A DNA stretch of 64,000 bases from Synaphobranchus kaupii (Eukaryota > Chordata > Actinopteri > Anguilliformes > Synaphobranchidae): the NCBI GenBank assembly GCA_029718625.1, contig CM056395.1, positions 27,095,939 to 27,159,938 on the forward strand. Reading direction: 5' to 3'. Below, in pieces: positions 1 to 19,680 of the stretch. The notes below the pieces were generated by a model. That model worked only from the letters and a program-made list of their open reading frames with translations. It had not been told where the DNA came from and did no database searches. Position 1 is the stretch's first letter. Every line of letters starts with the position of its first letter. The position numbers and the translations under genes are program-made.

Positions 1-1056
1 TTGAATTGAATTGAATGATGCTGCCACCCCGTGCTTCACGGTTGGGATGGTGTTCTTCGGCTTGCAAGCCTCACCCTTTTTCCTCCAAACAACAATGGTC
101 ATTATGGCCAAACAGTTCAAGTTTTGTTGCATCAGACCAGAGGACTTTTCTCCAAAAAGTTAGATTTTTGTCCCCATGTGCAGTTGCAAACTGTAGTCTG
201 GCTTTTTTATGGCGGTTTTTGAGTAGTGGCTTCTTCCTTGCTGAGCAGATTTGCACTTTTTGCACCAAAGCACGTTCATCTCTAGGAGACAGAACGCGTC
301 TCCTTCCTGAGTGGTATGACGACTGTGTGGTCCCATGGTGTTTATACTTGCGTACTATTGTTTGTACAGACGAACGTGGTACCTTCAGGCGTTTGGAAAT
401 TGCTCCCAAGGATGAACCAGACTTGTGGAGGTCCGCAATTTTCTTTCTGAGGTTTTGCCTGATTTCTTTTGATTTTCCCATGATGTCAAGCAAAGAGGTA
501 GGCCAAAGTGAGTTTTAAAGGTAGGCCTTAAATACACCCACAGGTACACCTCCAATTGTCTCAAATAATGTCAATTAGCCTATCAGAAGTTTCTAAAGCC
601 ATGACATCATTTTCTGGAATTTTCCAAGCTGTTTAAAGGCACAGTCAACTTAGTGTATGTAAACTTCTGACCAACTGGAATTGTGATATAGTGAATTAAA
701 AGTGAAATAATCTGTAAACAATTGTTGGAAAAATTACTTGTGTCATGCACAAAGTAGATGTCCGAACTGACTTGCCAACACTATAGTTTGCTAACATGAA
801 ATCTGTGGAGTGGTTAAAAATGAGTTTTAATGACTTCAACCTAAGTGTATGTAAACTTCCGACTTCAACTGTATATTATCAGTGGACAGACCAGTTAACC
901 ATCAAAAAATGGATTGAGAGGTTGAAGCTCCCCCTTAAAGTTTACATTTAAAATAAGGCACGTTTCGCTCTGCTGTGATGAGACATTTCTCAACGCAGTT
1001 TATAATTTAAACGGTTAACTTGAAAAGAAAACATGTCCAATGTTTCTAGTTCACAG
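1..1056 (+). other. pkd2 intron (partial)
   Basis: Intron preceding exon 1057-1300. It is mostly the truncated Sleeping Beauty-type element (15-872). The acceptor tcacag ends at 1056. Confidence 0.8.
15..872 (-). mobile_element. Sleeping Beauty-type Tc1 transposon, cut by the window edge
   Basis: Sits in a pkd2 intron. Minus-strand 493-71 encodes the transposase start: KSKEIRQNLRKKIADLHKSG, then the paired helix-turn-helix (GAISKRLKVPRSSVQTIV) and the first catalytic block LWSDATKLELFG. The right terminal repeat has the IR/DR layout known for this group: the outer copy gtatgtaaacttccgacttc near 848-867 and an inner copy (gtatgtaaacttctgacc) near 655-672. The element ends at a TA. The other half lies left of the window. 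Coding is frame-damaged, with no full transposase. Confidence 0.85.
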
Positions 1057-8377
<7,321 letters not shown>

Positions 8378-10060
8378 GGTCGCTGGTCATGTGACATCTG
8401 AAGGTTCTACACCAGAAACATTTTCTCAAATGAAGTTTGAATCTCGGAGCTATGGTAGGGCTCTATCCCTATCTGTAGGAAACATAGCAATGAACTTACC
8501 CTTTGAGCTGGGTGAGGTAAAACTTGCGTTTTAAATATATTTATAAACAATATACTTGGAAACATGGGGCCAAAATAAAACAGTCAGTTCTTTTGTTATC
8601 TGTAACATGGTAATATGTACAGATTAATTAAACAATGAACCCAGTTGCGAAAAGCAAACAAATTGGTGGTTTAAGAAGACACAAATTCCAAAAATGAAGT
8701 TTTGCATGCTATTTTAAATGCCTTCAGTATGTTATTCAGGGTCAGTAGCGTTTACCTAGTATACCATAATGCATTGCAAAAAACATAGCTAAATATAAAA
8801 ATAGCATGTTTGCATTCCTGGTTTAATGTGGTGTGGGTGCACTGTGAGGACATACATGGTGATATCTTTCTAAAGTCAGAACAATCAACCCAGATGTAAA
8901 CAAAATAATTTATACAGTTGCAACACAATAATTAAATATAAGCAACAAGACTTGTGGAGCATTGTTTTATTGAGTTTTATTTAAGCAAAACCGTAACTTG
9001 TAATAATTGTTTGGATGTTTTAAAAACGGGTGTTCTCAACCATGGTCCTGTCGCGCCCCATTAATGCTGGTTTTCGTTCCAGAAAGCCTCTTCATTAAGG
9101 TTGTTGAAATTGTGTTTTAAGTTTCAGAATTTTGTGCTGAAAGAGATTTTCACAAAATGCAGGTGTGGCTCATGGAACTGGTCATTGCCCAGCTAGCTGT
9201 CCACACTGCTGTAAGGGTTTTAGCTGTCAGCCTATCAATTAATATTTACTGGATTAATTTGCCACAAAAGCAAAGAAGATGAAAGCATTGCGTGGCTGAG
9301 AACTGATCTGAGCAATGAATTAAATGAAGATATTAATTGTGTGTATCCGTTTCTGCCCTACTCTGGCATTAAGAGGGTACATGATCTCGTAATCTCATCG
9401 TCACAATGTTTCATTAGACACTAACTGCTTGTTAATTAAAGACAAATGGCGGCTCTTTGCTTCAGCGATTTCAATAAGATTTGGAACAAAAGCCAGCATT
9501 CACAGGGGTATTCCAGGACTGGGGTTGAGAACCGCTGCTGTAAAAGTCAATTTCATTACAGAATTGTTGGCAACCTTGAAGTGTACATTGAGGAGACCCA
9601 AGGTCAATTTATAATCACGGTTCTCAATAATATGATGATGAAAGTGTGCATTGACTCTCGTATTCACTCGAAGCACATTATACTTTAAGAAGGGCATTCA
9701 CAATCTGCTTTTTTTAAAATTCACAATATATTCATTGTTGTTGCTGAATATTATTCTTTGTATTGCTTAATTGCAGTTCTTTCCTCTATTTAATATAGGT
9801 ACAAGTGGTGGCACGTTGTGTCATTTAAAATACTATATCGGTTTGTAATAATTCACAAATATGTTCTTATAAACCTATGATACATATTGTAACGTATAAC
9901 AAACTTCAATTTGGAGTGCATCTAGTTTCATGGGAAACCCATGTGTTTGACTATGTACTGTACCTCAGTATAATGTAGTCATGTATTTTTTGTTTACATT
10001 TGTAATAAAAAAAATTAAAAAAATTTTTGAAAATAAAGTGCCTATGACCAGACTGTTTCA
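8378..10060 (+). other. pkd2: pkd2 3' untranslated region (inferred)
   Basis: AT-rich sequence after the pkd2 stop, with no conserved coding sequence. Candidate poly(A) signals AATAAA occur at 8574-8579, 10004-10009 and 10032-10037. The last two sit just before a drop in A/T runs and are the more likely gene end. A fold-back repeat (9031-9532) lies inside. The extent is inferred; there is no transcript evidence. Confidence 0.5.
9031..9532. repeat. Fold-back element within the pkd2 3' UTR
   Basis: tgttctcaaccatggtcctg at 9031-9050 is inverted at about 9512-9532 (ccaggactggggttgagaac). The interior is AT-rich and non-coding. If the gene end near 10037 is right, the element is transcribed in the 3' UTR. 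Confidence 0.55.
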
Positions 10061-10134
10061 TTGTATTTTGAAGCACTGCTTCTTAGCTTGTATAATTGTG
10101 CATGTTAGGATTGGTTAAAAAAAAAAAAGGCGCA

Positions 10135-10335
10135 AGCTGTCAGTAGGATTGAGTGACTGCAAGTGATTGGTCAGTAGGATTGAGTGAGTGCAAGTGATTG
10201 GTAGCTTAAATGGTGACAGTATAACACAACTTGTAACCCAGAGTTTGCAAGTTCAATTCCCAGTTAAGGCGCTCGTTGTACCCATGACCCTTTACCTTCT
10301 CATTCGGGTACTTATTTGGGGTAACCGGTAAGTGT
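10135..10335 (+). repeat. Degenerate tRNA-derived SINE-like repeat
   Basis: Contains a box-B-like stretch (caagttcaattccc, 10248-10261) followed by the 'gttgtacccatgacccttta' type body also seen in the SINE at 31913-32141. It is preceded by a direct repeat of about 38 bases (gtaggattgagtg...) present twice (10143 and 10172). Confidence 0.5.
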
Positions 10336-11177
10336 AGTAAATTTATTCGTCGAACATGGACAAATAGTCCGGACAAACGATGAACCAGCCAGTTGGTTCT
10401 GATAAAGACATGCCTTTTCTGTCTGAAATAAAGCAAAGAAAAGCAACCATGTAGAAATTGGAAGAAGTAAACTGACTTAAAGGACTTCACATGCATGTCA
10501 GTAAAGTGTACTGTTGCCTGAATGTGAAGTGTACCCGGTTTATTCAGGAAGTAAAGATGCCTGCTGACAGGCCAATCTTGGGCTGTGTCTGAATCAGCAT
10601 CCTTCCATACTATTAGGTTTGTTGAGGCAAAATTTTCTCTAAATGTAGTATACTTAAAACCCTCGTATGATATACTTACTTCCGAGGTTTCGCAGCCGAC
10701 AGCTATTCTAGTGTTACCATGGCATTTGTACATGAGATGGGTAAAGAACTGTCATGGTAACCATACCGCCCACGTCTGCCTCCCCGTTCTACTGCACACA
10801 AGACATTAGTCTGAAATGTATTTGAATTTATTTTGTATCAGTAGTTTATCCAGGGTAAAAAGTGCACTGTTGGCTTGTCAAACAATTCAAAATTTATGCA
10901 AGGCACACTGGCTCGATTATCAAAGGGCGAGGCCTCGTACAAGTAGAGCTACAATCCGTCCTTCCTAAAGTGCAGCCTATCACAGACATTTGGAGAGGAG
11001 CAGTCATCCACGTTCATGTCACACGGGTTCATCATGTCACACACGCACACGGGTTCATCATGACACACACACACACACACGACAGGCCATGTACTGAAAA
11101 CGTCACTCCTGAGTTCTGTTGGCACAGAAGTCTTGGGTGGGTGTAGTTCCCCAGATGTCCTGTGGGGGGCAGTATTG
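10336..11177. other. pkd2-ppm1k spacer and ppm1k 3' UTR
   Basis: No conserved coding sequence. It holds a short (CA)n tract at about 11058-11080 and an interspersed-looking segment at about 10580-10720. The part nearest 11177 is presumed ppm1k 3' UTR. Confidence 0.4.
10827..10832 (-). terminator. Candidate ppm1k poly(A) signal
   Basis: AATAAA on the minus strand about 345 bases after the ppm1k stop. Another copy lies at 10539-10544. Either would give a short 3' UTR and leave under 1 kb between the convergent pkd2 and ppm1k transcripts. Confidence 0.4.
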
Positions 11178-14100
11178 TCAGGCCCAGCGGCCCGTGGATG
11201 CGAAGCTGCGGCTGAAGGTGGAGGTGAGGTGGGGGCTTTTGTGTTTGCCCCAGGCCCCAAATGGCACCACCAGCGCCGTTGTGTTATCTTCTGAGCCATA
11301 CTGCAGAGCCTGGGCAGTAACACACGCGTTTAAAAAAAAGAAAGTTTTGCGACTTCACATTTGTGCACGTCTCACAAAGTTTGCTTTTGCAAGGCAGCCC
11401 ACTCCTAGTGCAGACATGGCTTTCAGCTGTATAAAGCCCATCCACAGTTGGTCAGCAAGTAGTTCAGATTGAGGAATACGCACTTTCGTTCTTGGTTAGC
11501 ACAGTTTTTTTAATGATAGATGATCATTAATGACATTAACAATAGCAATAAGATTTGGTTAGCACAGTTATCTTGCACTTGTGCCTATAGCAATGATGTT
11601 TCTTTACTTTCCAGTCTGGGAGTGTTGTTAGACAGGTCTGGCACTGTTGCTCATATTAATCGGGTGAGCGCATTTCCGTTTCTCCTTCATTGCATGTCAC
11701 TTAATGAATGTAATGCAACATAGATAAAGGCTGCAAATAGTCAAAAAAATAGCTCTTTTCCTTGACCTTGCCAGAAAACGTCACGGGGGTCAAGGAAAAG
11801 TTGGAAGGAGAGATTTACAAGGAATCTAGCGTCTACTGTGGAATTCGAACCTCCTTCTCTACCTTGCGTCGTGGTGCTACGTCCAGTCGTATTGACGTGA
11901 CTGTTCAACATAGCGAACTACAACTTCACAAAAAATTACGACAAAAAGCGCATCATTGCGGTTTCACTTGAACCGTTAGTTCTATCTGCAAAATTTAGCC
12001 TCTTAATAAATGTGGTGTATTGTCTGATTGTGTCATTGTTTGTTTACTTTCTATTATAAGCCACTACTAACCAACAACACTAGCTATTCACATTTAGATT
12101 TCTGGCATTTCTCAGACGTTCGCCTTGTTGTTAGAATTCGGTAGGTTCCGGAAAACTGTGATGCTTATGAAAACATTGGCGGCATTGCATTGTGGGGCGC
12201 AAATACTACCTTCCTTCTGAAAAGGATAGTCCAGAGCATCCTTTGTGAAAGGACGGATAAAAGGATTCGTGAAGCTCCTTTCCTTCCTTCGAACAGTCCT
12301 TAGCATGGCTGCCCGGGAAATATTTCCGGTTCATGCGCTCTAAAGGATCCTTCCTTGCTCAAATTTGACTATTCGAATGCAGCCACAGTACAAGGCCATT
12401 TAATTTGTATGGCATGTTAGATGTGGCATGTTAGAAGGCAAAGTAAAGATGATTCAGCGTCGTTTTATATTCGCTACGTTCACCTGTTCAGTGATGCGCT
12501 GGGCTGCTTCCTTAGGGTCGTGGCACTGACTGATGACATCGCAGATCTCCTGGCTGTTCATGATGAAGTTGATCCCGTCTGTGGTGAGAGCCAAGAAGGC
12601 GTCATGGGCGTGATGAAGCTGAAAAAAAAAAACAGAAGAAGCTGTTAGAGTGCCCTCTGCAGGATGGAGTGTGGAACTGCGACACAGCTGTATCCCGGAG
12701 GTGGACTTTGGGTATAAATCAGTGTAAATCAGTTTATAGATGGGACCCCACAAGATTTGTATTTGGAGGCGATTTAGCTATATTAACTTGTGTTAATTAA
12801 TTAGCATTTCATTTAGCTTATATTGAATTACTCTTGAACAGAACTTTGCACATATTAAATTCACCAGTGATAAATTTACATACATTTTACACAACAGTTT
12901 TCACATCCCTAAAACATACGGGAAATCTGATCATTACCATATTGTTCTCATCTCTGTCACAGCGGTTTCTCTGGCCCACAGTGAAATGTACCCAGTGCGT
13001 AACACAGGACACACTTACGCTGTGTGAAAAACACTCACCGAAATCCTGTTTGTGTCAGGCTCAGCGATGACCCCGGCGCCCTTCAGATCAAAGTCCCCGA
13101 TACTCCGCGTCATCGCCAGCCTCGCATTGACATGAGGCTGACCAAGGCTGTTCCAAGCCACATAACCACCGCTGCTCTTAATTCTGAATAACACAGGCAC
13201 TCCATTACTAGCTGCAAAATACTAAAACACTTTGTTGGTGTAAGATTAGAGTGCAGTGCACAGCCGAAGGACTTGTGTGTTTGTATAAGCTGTTTTGTTT
13301 TTTCCAGATTTTTCCCTTTTTCTCACAATTTAGTAGCCAATTTCACCCTATGTTATTCAATCCCCCCCCCCCCACGTGTAGCAACTGCTTGAATTCACCG
13401 CTGCACAACCCCGTCAGCCAGTAGTAGGAAGGAGGGCGCCACGTCCTCTTCAGGGCGCGGCGACTCTTGCTCCTGACCGCCATCCAACTCGCCTGGGGCC
13501 CTTGTGTGTGCGACGAATTTCACCGAGTCCCTCCCTCCACCCCGGGAGCAACCGCCAATTGCTGCTCCCTCAAGGCACCGGCCATACTCGGATCTGGCAG
13601 GATCGAACCACCGAAGTCTGTGCCACCGCGGCACTTAGTATAAGACGTTTTTGATGCTTAGCATGCTTAGCTGGAGTTTAAACCTCAGGTTTAAACCTAC
13701 CACAGAACTGCATCCTCCTTTCCTCCACTACCACTTCCTCTCCTCTGTCCCCCGGAAACCCATCTTTATGTTTTAATCTAATGTTGCTGATTACATATTA
13801 ATGGTTACATATTAATTAAAGGTGCAGTAGGCAAGATTATTTCGCTATAATTTTTGTGAAAGTATTCAATTTGCTCATTACATTCCAGCAGCTATCAATA
13901 AATCAAGTGTTCTGAGAAAAAATCCGGTTTCTGTGAGTGTCCTGGGCTAGGCTGTCAAAAAATCTCAACCGGGTCTTACAAAAACCAACCAATCAGGGCT
14001 AGCTATGTAGCTACCAATCAGGGCAACTATCTACAAGCAAAAAAGCCTCCCCGTAGAATAAACCCGTCTGTCTGTCTGTCTCCGCACATGCAGGGCTTTT

Positions 14101-16698
14101 TTTTTTCTTCCTTTTCAACAGCACTCGGAGAGTCCGCTCACGATATGGCCAGAGAGGGTATTGAGACTATTGAGGTATTGAGGCTAGCTAACTAGCGTGT
14201 GCAAACTTAGCTATGGAAAACACAAATAAACTTCCAATTCCACGTTTACCGCGTACAGCGTAACACTGCCAAGCATAGTAAGAAGCGGAAGACTCCGGCG
14301 GAGAGGAAATAAGTGAAATGGAAGGTGTCTGACTTAGCTGCTGGTGCTGCTGAGGAACACACAAACAAACTTCCAAGGGGGGGGGGGGGGGGGGGTGGGT
14401 TAGGAGAGAGATCAAAGGGAGGAGAGAAGCAGGGGGAAGTCTTTTTGCTTGTATCTTTTCAAACTTGCATACTGCAGCTTTAATGTCTCGATGCAAGCTG
14501 CAATGACAGGTACGTTGTCAGGCAGTTTTGCATACGTCCTTGTAGGAGACGAGTGGAGGAAAGGAGGTGAGGAGTGAAGAATATTGGGACGCACCCCAGT
14601 GAGTCCTCGTTTAGCGTACCTCTCCCTCTCGTCCTTCCTCTCGGGGGTGTGGTCCACGGTCAGCTTGACGGCTTTCCCCTTGCGGCAGAGCAGGGCGCGG
14701 CTGTCCCCCACGCTCCCCACCACCAGCTCGATGCCGTCCCTCAGGAGAGCCACTGTGGCTGTGCTTCCCGCGCTCGGCGGCGATGCTAGTACCAACGCCA
14801 GGGACACACCGTCACACACAATGACCACTTCACACTGGCTAACACACCGCACTGCAGACATCAATCTACTCACACAGGTTTACAGCTGTCAATTTTGCCT
14901 CACCGCACTTTCATTTCACACACTTTGCTTCCACGGCCTAAAGCCCTGTCACTCAAATCACGGCCCTCGAGGGCAGAGAACTGCTGGTTTCCACCCATCC
15001 CTTTACCTGGGAGTCAGGTGTGAAGACGGTCTGGTCAATCAATAGCACTAATTGTTCATTTAATTACCAGGGCTGGATTTGGACTTTGAGGGACAGATTT
15101 GAGTATCCATTGCTTAAAGTTACTCCTGAGTGAAAGAAGACTAGGGGCGCGTCCCAATAGTCGAAAAATGCACCCTCCCTTCCTCCACTACCACCTCCTC
15201 CGTGCCCCGGAAACGGATTGTTGTGTTTTAATCTAATGTTGCTGATTACATCTTAATTACGTATTAATGGTTACATATTAATTAATGTCTCGATGCAAAC
15301 TGCAATGTCAGGTACATTGTATACTGTACTGTGCAAATACCTGTACTTAAAACATTCACCCTAGAGAAGCCTACACATACCGTGGTCCTCCATGACAGGA
15401 ATTTGAGAACATGTGGCAATTCCTGTAAGTTTTCCTGTGTGTATTATGTATGTAGCATAACAATGAACTGCCTGTTTCAGTCTGTGGCAGCCATGTCGTG
15501 ACAGATATTTTTCCCAGCGATGGCTTGCAGTACCCACCATCAGCAGAGTAGTCTAATTGTCTTGCCAAGGCTTTGTCGATTTCAAGGAATGCTTTAGATA
15601 AAACCAGCTTGAGGTCTTCCTCCTTTGCAACTAGATCTCTGAAATAATAATATAACAACATAGGGTATAGCTACTGTATACTTACAAATACTGTATGTTC
15701 ATACAGAGGTGGAAAGTCCAGGGGTCAGAAAGTAAAAATCCTGCCGTCTGTTTCTTCCACCCATGACCTCAGACAGCTGATTTCACTAATTAGTTCTACC
15801 TCCTGCCGTAAAGCCCCACAGAAAGCGGTGAAATCGCATGCCATCGCTCTCGCCTCCCACAATCTTTAATCTGATTGGTTATTGCGCCACGTTCCCCGTC
15901 TCGCATCACAAGCAATCCCAACATGCTTTGCAGAAACGAGGAATCGCCTCTCATTGAAAATGAATGGAGGCGGTGTAATCGCCCGAGAAATCCGCTCCAC
16001 ACCGCTTTCTGTGGGGCTTTACCGTAAAGAATTGTGATAATTAGCAAATCCAGGTGATTGGAACCAAATACTGGGGAGGACTTTTACCTTCTGAACCTGG
16101 AATTTTCCATGGCTGTGTTCATATGTGTGTGTGAGTTTGCATCTCAGAGAGAGCACTCAATCTTGTTGACACAACTAAAATTTGACTCGTGCAATTTACC
16201 CCAACAGCGTTATGGAGTAAATTTGAGAAGATCGCAGGTTAAAGCAGGCAGTGGAATCACCTACTTGATGTAGGTCTCCATGTACTTGTGGCAGAAGTCA
16301 GCTGCTTGCGGCCCGCCGTGGCCGTCAAACACGGCAAAGTAGAGGATGGCGTCGGTGATCTGCGAGGCCTGGAGGCGGTCCTCGTTCTCCTTGCGCCGGC
16401 CCTGCAGGGAGGCCCCGCCCACTCGCGCCAGGTTGACTTTGGGGATGGGCGTGCCGTACTTGATGCTGGGCGGGAGCAGGATGGGCTCGTCGATGCGGTC
16501 ATCCCAGATCCCAAACGCGTCCCATGTGGTGGGCTTGCCGCTCCCATCGGGGTCAAACCTGGAGTTGCTGAGCCTGGGGGCGGGGCCACAGTGGAAGGGG
16601 CGGGGCTTGTCCTTCAGGGCCCTTGTTGTCAGCAGAACTCGGGTTCGAATGGGAAATACGTTGGACCTGACCAAGGTAACAGCAGCCACTGCTGACAT
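11178..16698 (-). CDS. ppm1k: Mitochondrial PP2C-type protein phosphatase 1K (BCKDH phosphatase), complete
   Basis: Mn2+/Mg2+-dependent Ser/Thr phosphatase of the mitochondrial matrix that dephosphorylates and activates branched-chain alpha-ketoacid dehydrogenase E1. Exons on the complement: 16698-16265, 15638-15538, 14785-14620, 13183-13039, 12618-12484, 11309-11178. Together they give 370 residues with intact phases, close to human PPM1K (372). The start ATG (16698-16696) lies 7 bases after an acceptor, so a non-coding 5' exon must lie upstream. The N-terminus ([20 protein letters not shown]) is basic and free of acidic residues, like a matrix presequence. PP2C motifs: ENEDR near residue 104, metal-binding DGHGG at about 125-129, [40 protein letters not shown] and, in the last exon, [16 protein letters not shown] with the metal-binding Asp. 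The last exon begins ALQYG after a cccag acceptor and ends FASTGRWA, as in human. Confidence 0.96.
11560..11725 (+). repeat. Repeat shared with 59710-59890, ppm1k last intron
   Basis: 'ggttagcacagtt...cttg...tgatgtttctttac' then 'gtctgggagtgttgttag', 'aggtctggc' and 'tgaatgtaatg' follow in the same order as in the fam13a intron copy. Non-coding. Confidence 0.55.
13310..13640 (-). repeat. SINE-like repeat in a ppm1k intron
   Basis: On the minus strand it begins near 13640 with a tRNA-like head (ggtggcacag, then ggttcgatcct near 13605), has a GC-rich body, and ends with an AT-rich tail ('gtgaaattggctactaaatt') like those at 18010-18110 and 58600-58660. Confidence 0.55.
13713..14595. repeat. 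Interspersed element copy A, interrupted by the TTAA MITE
   Basis: Flanks of the MITE (13713-13819 and 14480 to about 14525) align with copy B at about 15174-15320. Shared segments include aatctaatgttgctgattac and gtctcgatgcaa. Its outer right part ends ttgggacgca (about 14595), the inverse of gcgtcccaata that begins copy B, so the whole looks like an old palindromic element. It ends about 25 bases from a ppm1k exon. Confidence 0.6.
13820..14479. mobile_element. 660-base MITE with TTAA target duplication, in a ppm1k intron
   Basis: Ends aggtgcagtaggcaag and (inverse strand) agctgcagtatgcaag match at 13 of 16 bases. TTAA flanks both sides (13816-13819 and 14480-14483). The related sequence at 15174-15320 has a single TTAA (15282-15285) at the matching point, an empty site. 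TTAA duplication is the piggyBac hallmark, so it is probably a non-autonomous relative. It carries a run of about 22 G (about 14378-14395 region) and no coding sequence. Confidence 0.75.
15148..15322. repeat. Interspersed element copy B (empty TTAA site)
   Basis: Second ppm1k-intron copy of the element at 13713-14595, starting gcgtcccaatagtcg. It keeps the uninterrupted target cattaattaatgtctcg-like junction near 15275-15290. Confidence 0.6.
15804..16027. mobile_element. Short MITE in ppm1k intron 1
   Basis: About 224 bases with terminal inverted repeats: gtaaagccccacagaaagcg (from about 15807) and its inverse (to about 16025). No coding capacity. Confidence 0.7.
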
Positions 16699-17182
16699 CC
16701 CACAGCTGCAGCACAGACATAAGGAGGAACAGACCTTATTACTGCACATCAGACAGACATAGAGAGGAACAGACCCTGCTAAGTCCAGATACAATAAGGA
16801 ACAGACTCAGTGCACACACATGGAAGAAAATAAAATGCCTAAGGACAGGCTTGCATTATTTTCAAGCTGTTCTCCAGGATTCTTAAAAGGCCCCGCAGGT
16901 GAACATTTTTTCTCCCCTCAGATTCCCCAAGGAGTACATTCCTTATTATACACAAGCTATAATAAGCATAATTTAGCTCTCCTCAATACTAATGAAGACG
17001 GTATTCAGTTTACATATCATTATGGAAAGATTCAGCTCAGCCAATATGTCTGGCTAGCTTCACTTCGGCTTCCTGCGAAACATTTAAATCACTAGTGAGA
17101 TCGGTTAAGCCACTCGTTAGAGATGAATCCGTAGCACCGTTTAAAGGGGTGATCCTTCCATCTCTGCCTGACTCATGCCAGA

Positions 17183-17222
17183 CTAAGGTTGGCGTTATCA
17201 AAACGGATAACGCCAACCTTAG
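17183..17222. other. Perfect 17-base inverted repeat between ppm1k and herc3
   Basis: Arms ctaaggttggcgttatc (17183-17199) and gataacgccaaccttag (17206-17222) with a six-base loop. It lies about 490 bases upstream of the first ppm1k coding exon, possibly in or near its promoter. It could equally be a transposon relic. Confidence 0.6.
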
Positions 17223-18009
17223 GACCTGAAGTGGTGTTGACATTTCCAGCCAAAAGCATGTCGGGTAACAAGATAGTAAAACTGTGTGAGAAGTTAAATA
17301 TGTTATAATAACGTTTATTATATAACGTTAGTTGGCACCACAGAACTGTTCTGTAAGTTAGTTGGCACAGATGTCCGCTTATGTTGAACCAGAAAGAGTC
17401 ACGGGTCAGTTGTCCACGGCACCTGCAGGTGAGACGACAGCAACACCCTATTCATGACTTGGGCGGGACTTGCAGGACGCAAAATGTTACGATCCTAGCT
17501 TTTGATGCAGACCCAAAACAGAAAAATTGTCATAATGTCTACATGTAATGGTCAGAGCGCGATAATACGGCATACCCTGAGTTCGAATAGCCCAAAATTA
17601 CACGTTACGTAGCCTACGTGCAAATGCAATAGGTGCGAGCAGTTACCTAAAACAATAACATTCCCAGAGTTGCGATCGATGGACAATCAGCTGACTAGTA
17701 ACTAAGTTGGCTAATAGTTAATATAACAAAATACCTTAATCGCATGTCGGTAGCTAGTCAGTAACTCACTAATAACAATAAGAAACCAAGATAACGAATG
17801 TAATGCATTCATACCTTCAGTTTAGTCCAGTAAATCTGAAGATGACTGTACCGTTAACTAAGTTACAGCGTTACTCGACTCATTTTCAAAACGCGAACAT
17901 TTCAGTGTCCGTTAGCTAACTTCTTCTTCTGGATTTTCGGGAATTTCGTCAGACAAGACGTTCTGGTCGTATTTGCTACCCTCCACAGGTCATTCCATAC
18001 ACTGCATCT

Positions 18010-18112
18010 GAATTTTTTAATTTTTTAATAATTTGGCGCCCAGCACGGGGCTGTCTATATCCAATTCCCACCCCAATTTAGAATGTCCAATTATCTCCCC
18101 TAACCGCGTCTA
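18010..18112 (-). repeat. Tail fragment of the SINE-like family
   Basis: Minus strand 'gataattggacattctaaat...ggtgggaattggatatagac' followed by an A/T-rich end; a 5'-truncated relative of 58580-58830. Confidence 0.5.
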
Positions 18113-18904
18113 TGAAACAGACTGCATTTGAATTACCTCAATCCCGTCCAGGCATATGACGTGAAACAATCACTCTATACCTCAGCCGGTGGTCGCTAAA
18201 AATTAAAACTGTATTTTTTTCAGTGTGTGGTTAGCGTTTATATTTTGAATATTCACAGCATGCATCAAATTTGGACGTTACTATGTATGTGGTAGAGACA
18301 CGACGTTCTGTGTTAACAGTCTACCTACAGACCTGACCAGTTACATGTCTGCAGATTTTATGTTTTACAGGCGAAGAGGAAGGCTGATGAGAATGTCCGT
18401 GTGAGGTAAAAATACCGTGGTTCAGTGACATTTGTTCTTCCCCTTTCTTCAAAATCATTGTGGCGGCAATCAGTTCAAATTAAGTTAGAAATGGTGAATA
18501 CCTGGCTCTAGATCCTGTCAGCTACACCTGGGTATCTACTCAGTTTTTTATTTATTATTTATTTATGTCTTAATAAAATGGTTAGTGTTATGCAACTCGA
18601 TGTCATGCTTTAAAAAGGAAAATTGTAAATAAAAAACTCACAAAAATGTATCTGTTTAAGGGCTAGTGTTTGTTGGGGGACCTCTATGGGAAACCTGGTT
18701 GCTGCTGGATGTGGTGTTTATGGGTCAGTAGGAGGCACTATTTGTCCAGTGCAGGTATGCTGTTGTCAGCTTTTACATCAGACATTTAACATTATGATTT
18801 ACAAAAATAAGCAACACAATGAACTGTGTTCCAGAGGGCATATTTATGGCTTGCCCTTTTCACATAGAGGCGTTGTCCTAAAGGGATGTTGTACACTTGG
18901 CACA

Positions 18905-19680
18905 AGTACATTACATTACAATCATTTAGCAATCAGACGCTTTTATCCAAAGCGACATACAATAAGTGCATAGGCCTACAGAAGGTCATTGAAGCAACCA
19001 CAGAACAGATTAGACAAAGCACATCCTTCCCATAATGTAGCAGCTATCCCTAGTAATGAACACTGAATGTATAGTTCACAGAAAGCTGTGGGTAAATCAG
19101 CTATACTATAATTCTATTCTAAATACTATTCTAAACTAACATCAAACAGTTACAGACAAAAAACACAGGGAACAAGTACCATGAGAAAAGGTCCTAGATT
19201 GGTATATCAGTCAAGGTGGAGTCTGAAGAGGTCCGCGACGGAACGTAGGCAGTGCTGGAGTAGAACGTAGGGGAATGGGAAGTTGGTTCCACCACTGGGG
19301 AGCTAGGGTTAAAATGCTCCGCAGTCAGGACGAGCGAGAGCCGTTGGCACGGAGGGAGGGAAGTGCAAGTTGCCCTGCTGTAGCAGAGCAAAGTGGTCGA
19401 GCAGGAACATAGTGCTGGATTAAGTCCTGCAGGTAGGAGGAGCCTGTCCTATTGGCTGCAGTGGTGGCCAGGGTCAGAACTTTAAACCTGATCCTGGCCA
19501 TGACCGCCAGCCAGTGGAGTGACCTCAACAGGGGGGTGACATGCGAGAATTTCGGGAGGTTGAACACAAGCCGGGCAGCTGCGTTCTGGATCAGTTGAAG
19601 AGGCAAAATGGCGCAGGCTGGTAGGCTTGCGAGCAGGGAGTTGCCTGTACCTGTCCCTGTGCTATATTCATACACAATAT
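18905..19680 (-). mobile_element. L2-like non-LTR retrotransposon 3' fragment
   Basis: Minus-strand 19675-19325 encodes a reverse-transcriptase C-terminal remnant (LIQNAAARLVFNLPKFSHV, TPLLRSLHWLAVMARIRFKV, LALPSLRANGSRS), continued in another frame to 19194. The 3' tail (18905-18970) is the inverse of the 'gctttggataaaagcgtctg' ending also at 46600-46755. This is an old repeat, not a host gene, between ppm1k and herc3. Confidence 0.75.

Noticed and set aside
10206..10733. 175-codon minus-strand open frame near the ppm1k 3' end
   Set aside because: Covers a degenerate SINE and spacer; no domain, and the true last ppm1k exon is 11309-11178.
19194..19675. Possible host gene on the minus strand
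   Set aside because: Peptide is the C-terminal part of a non-LTR reverse transcriptase with frameshifts and a known repeat tail.
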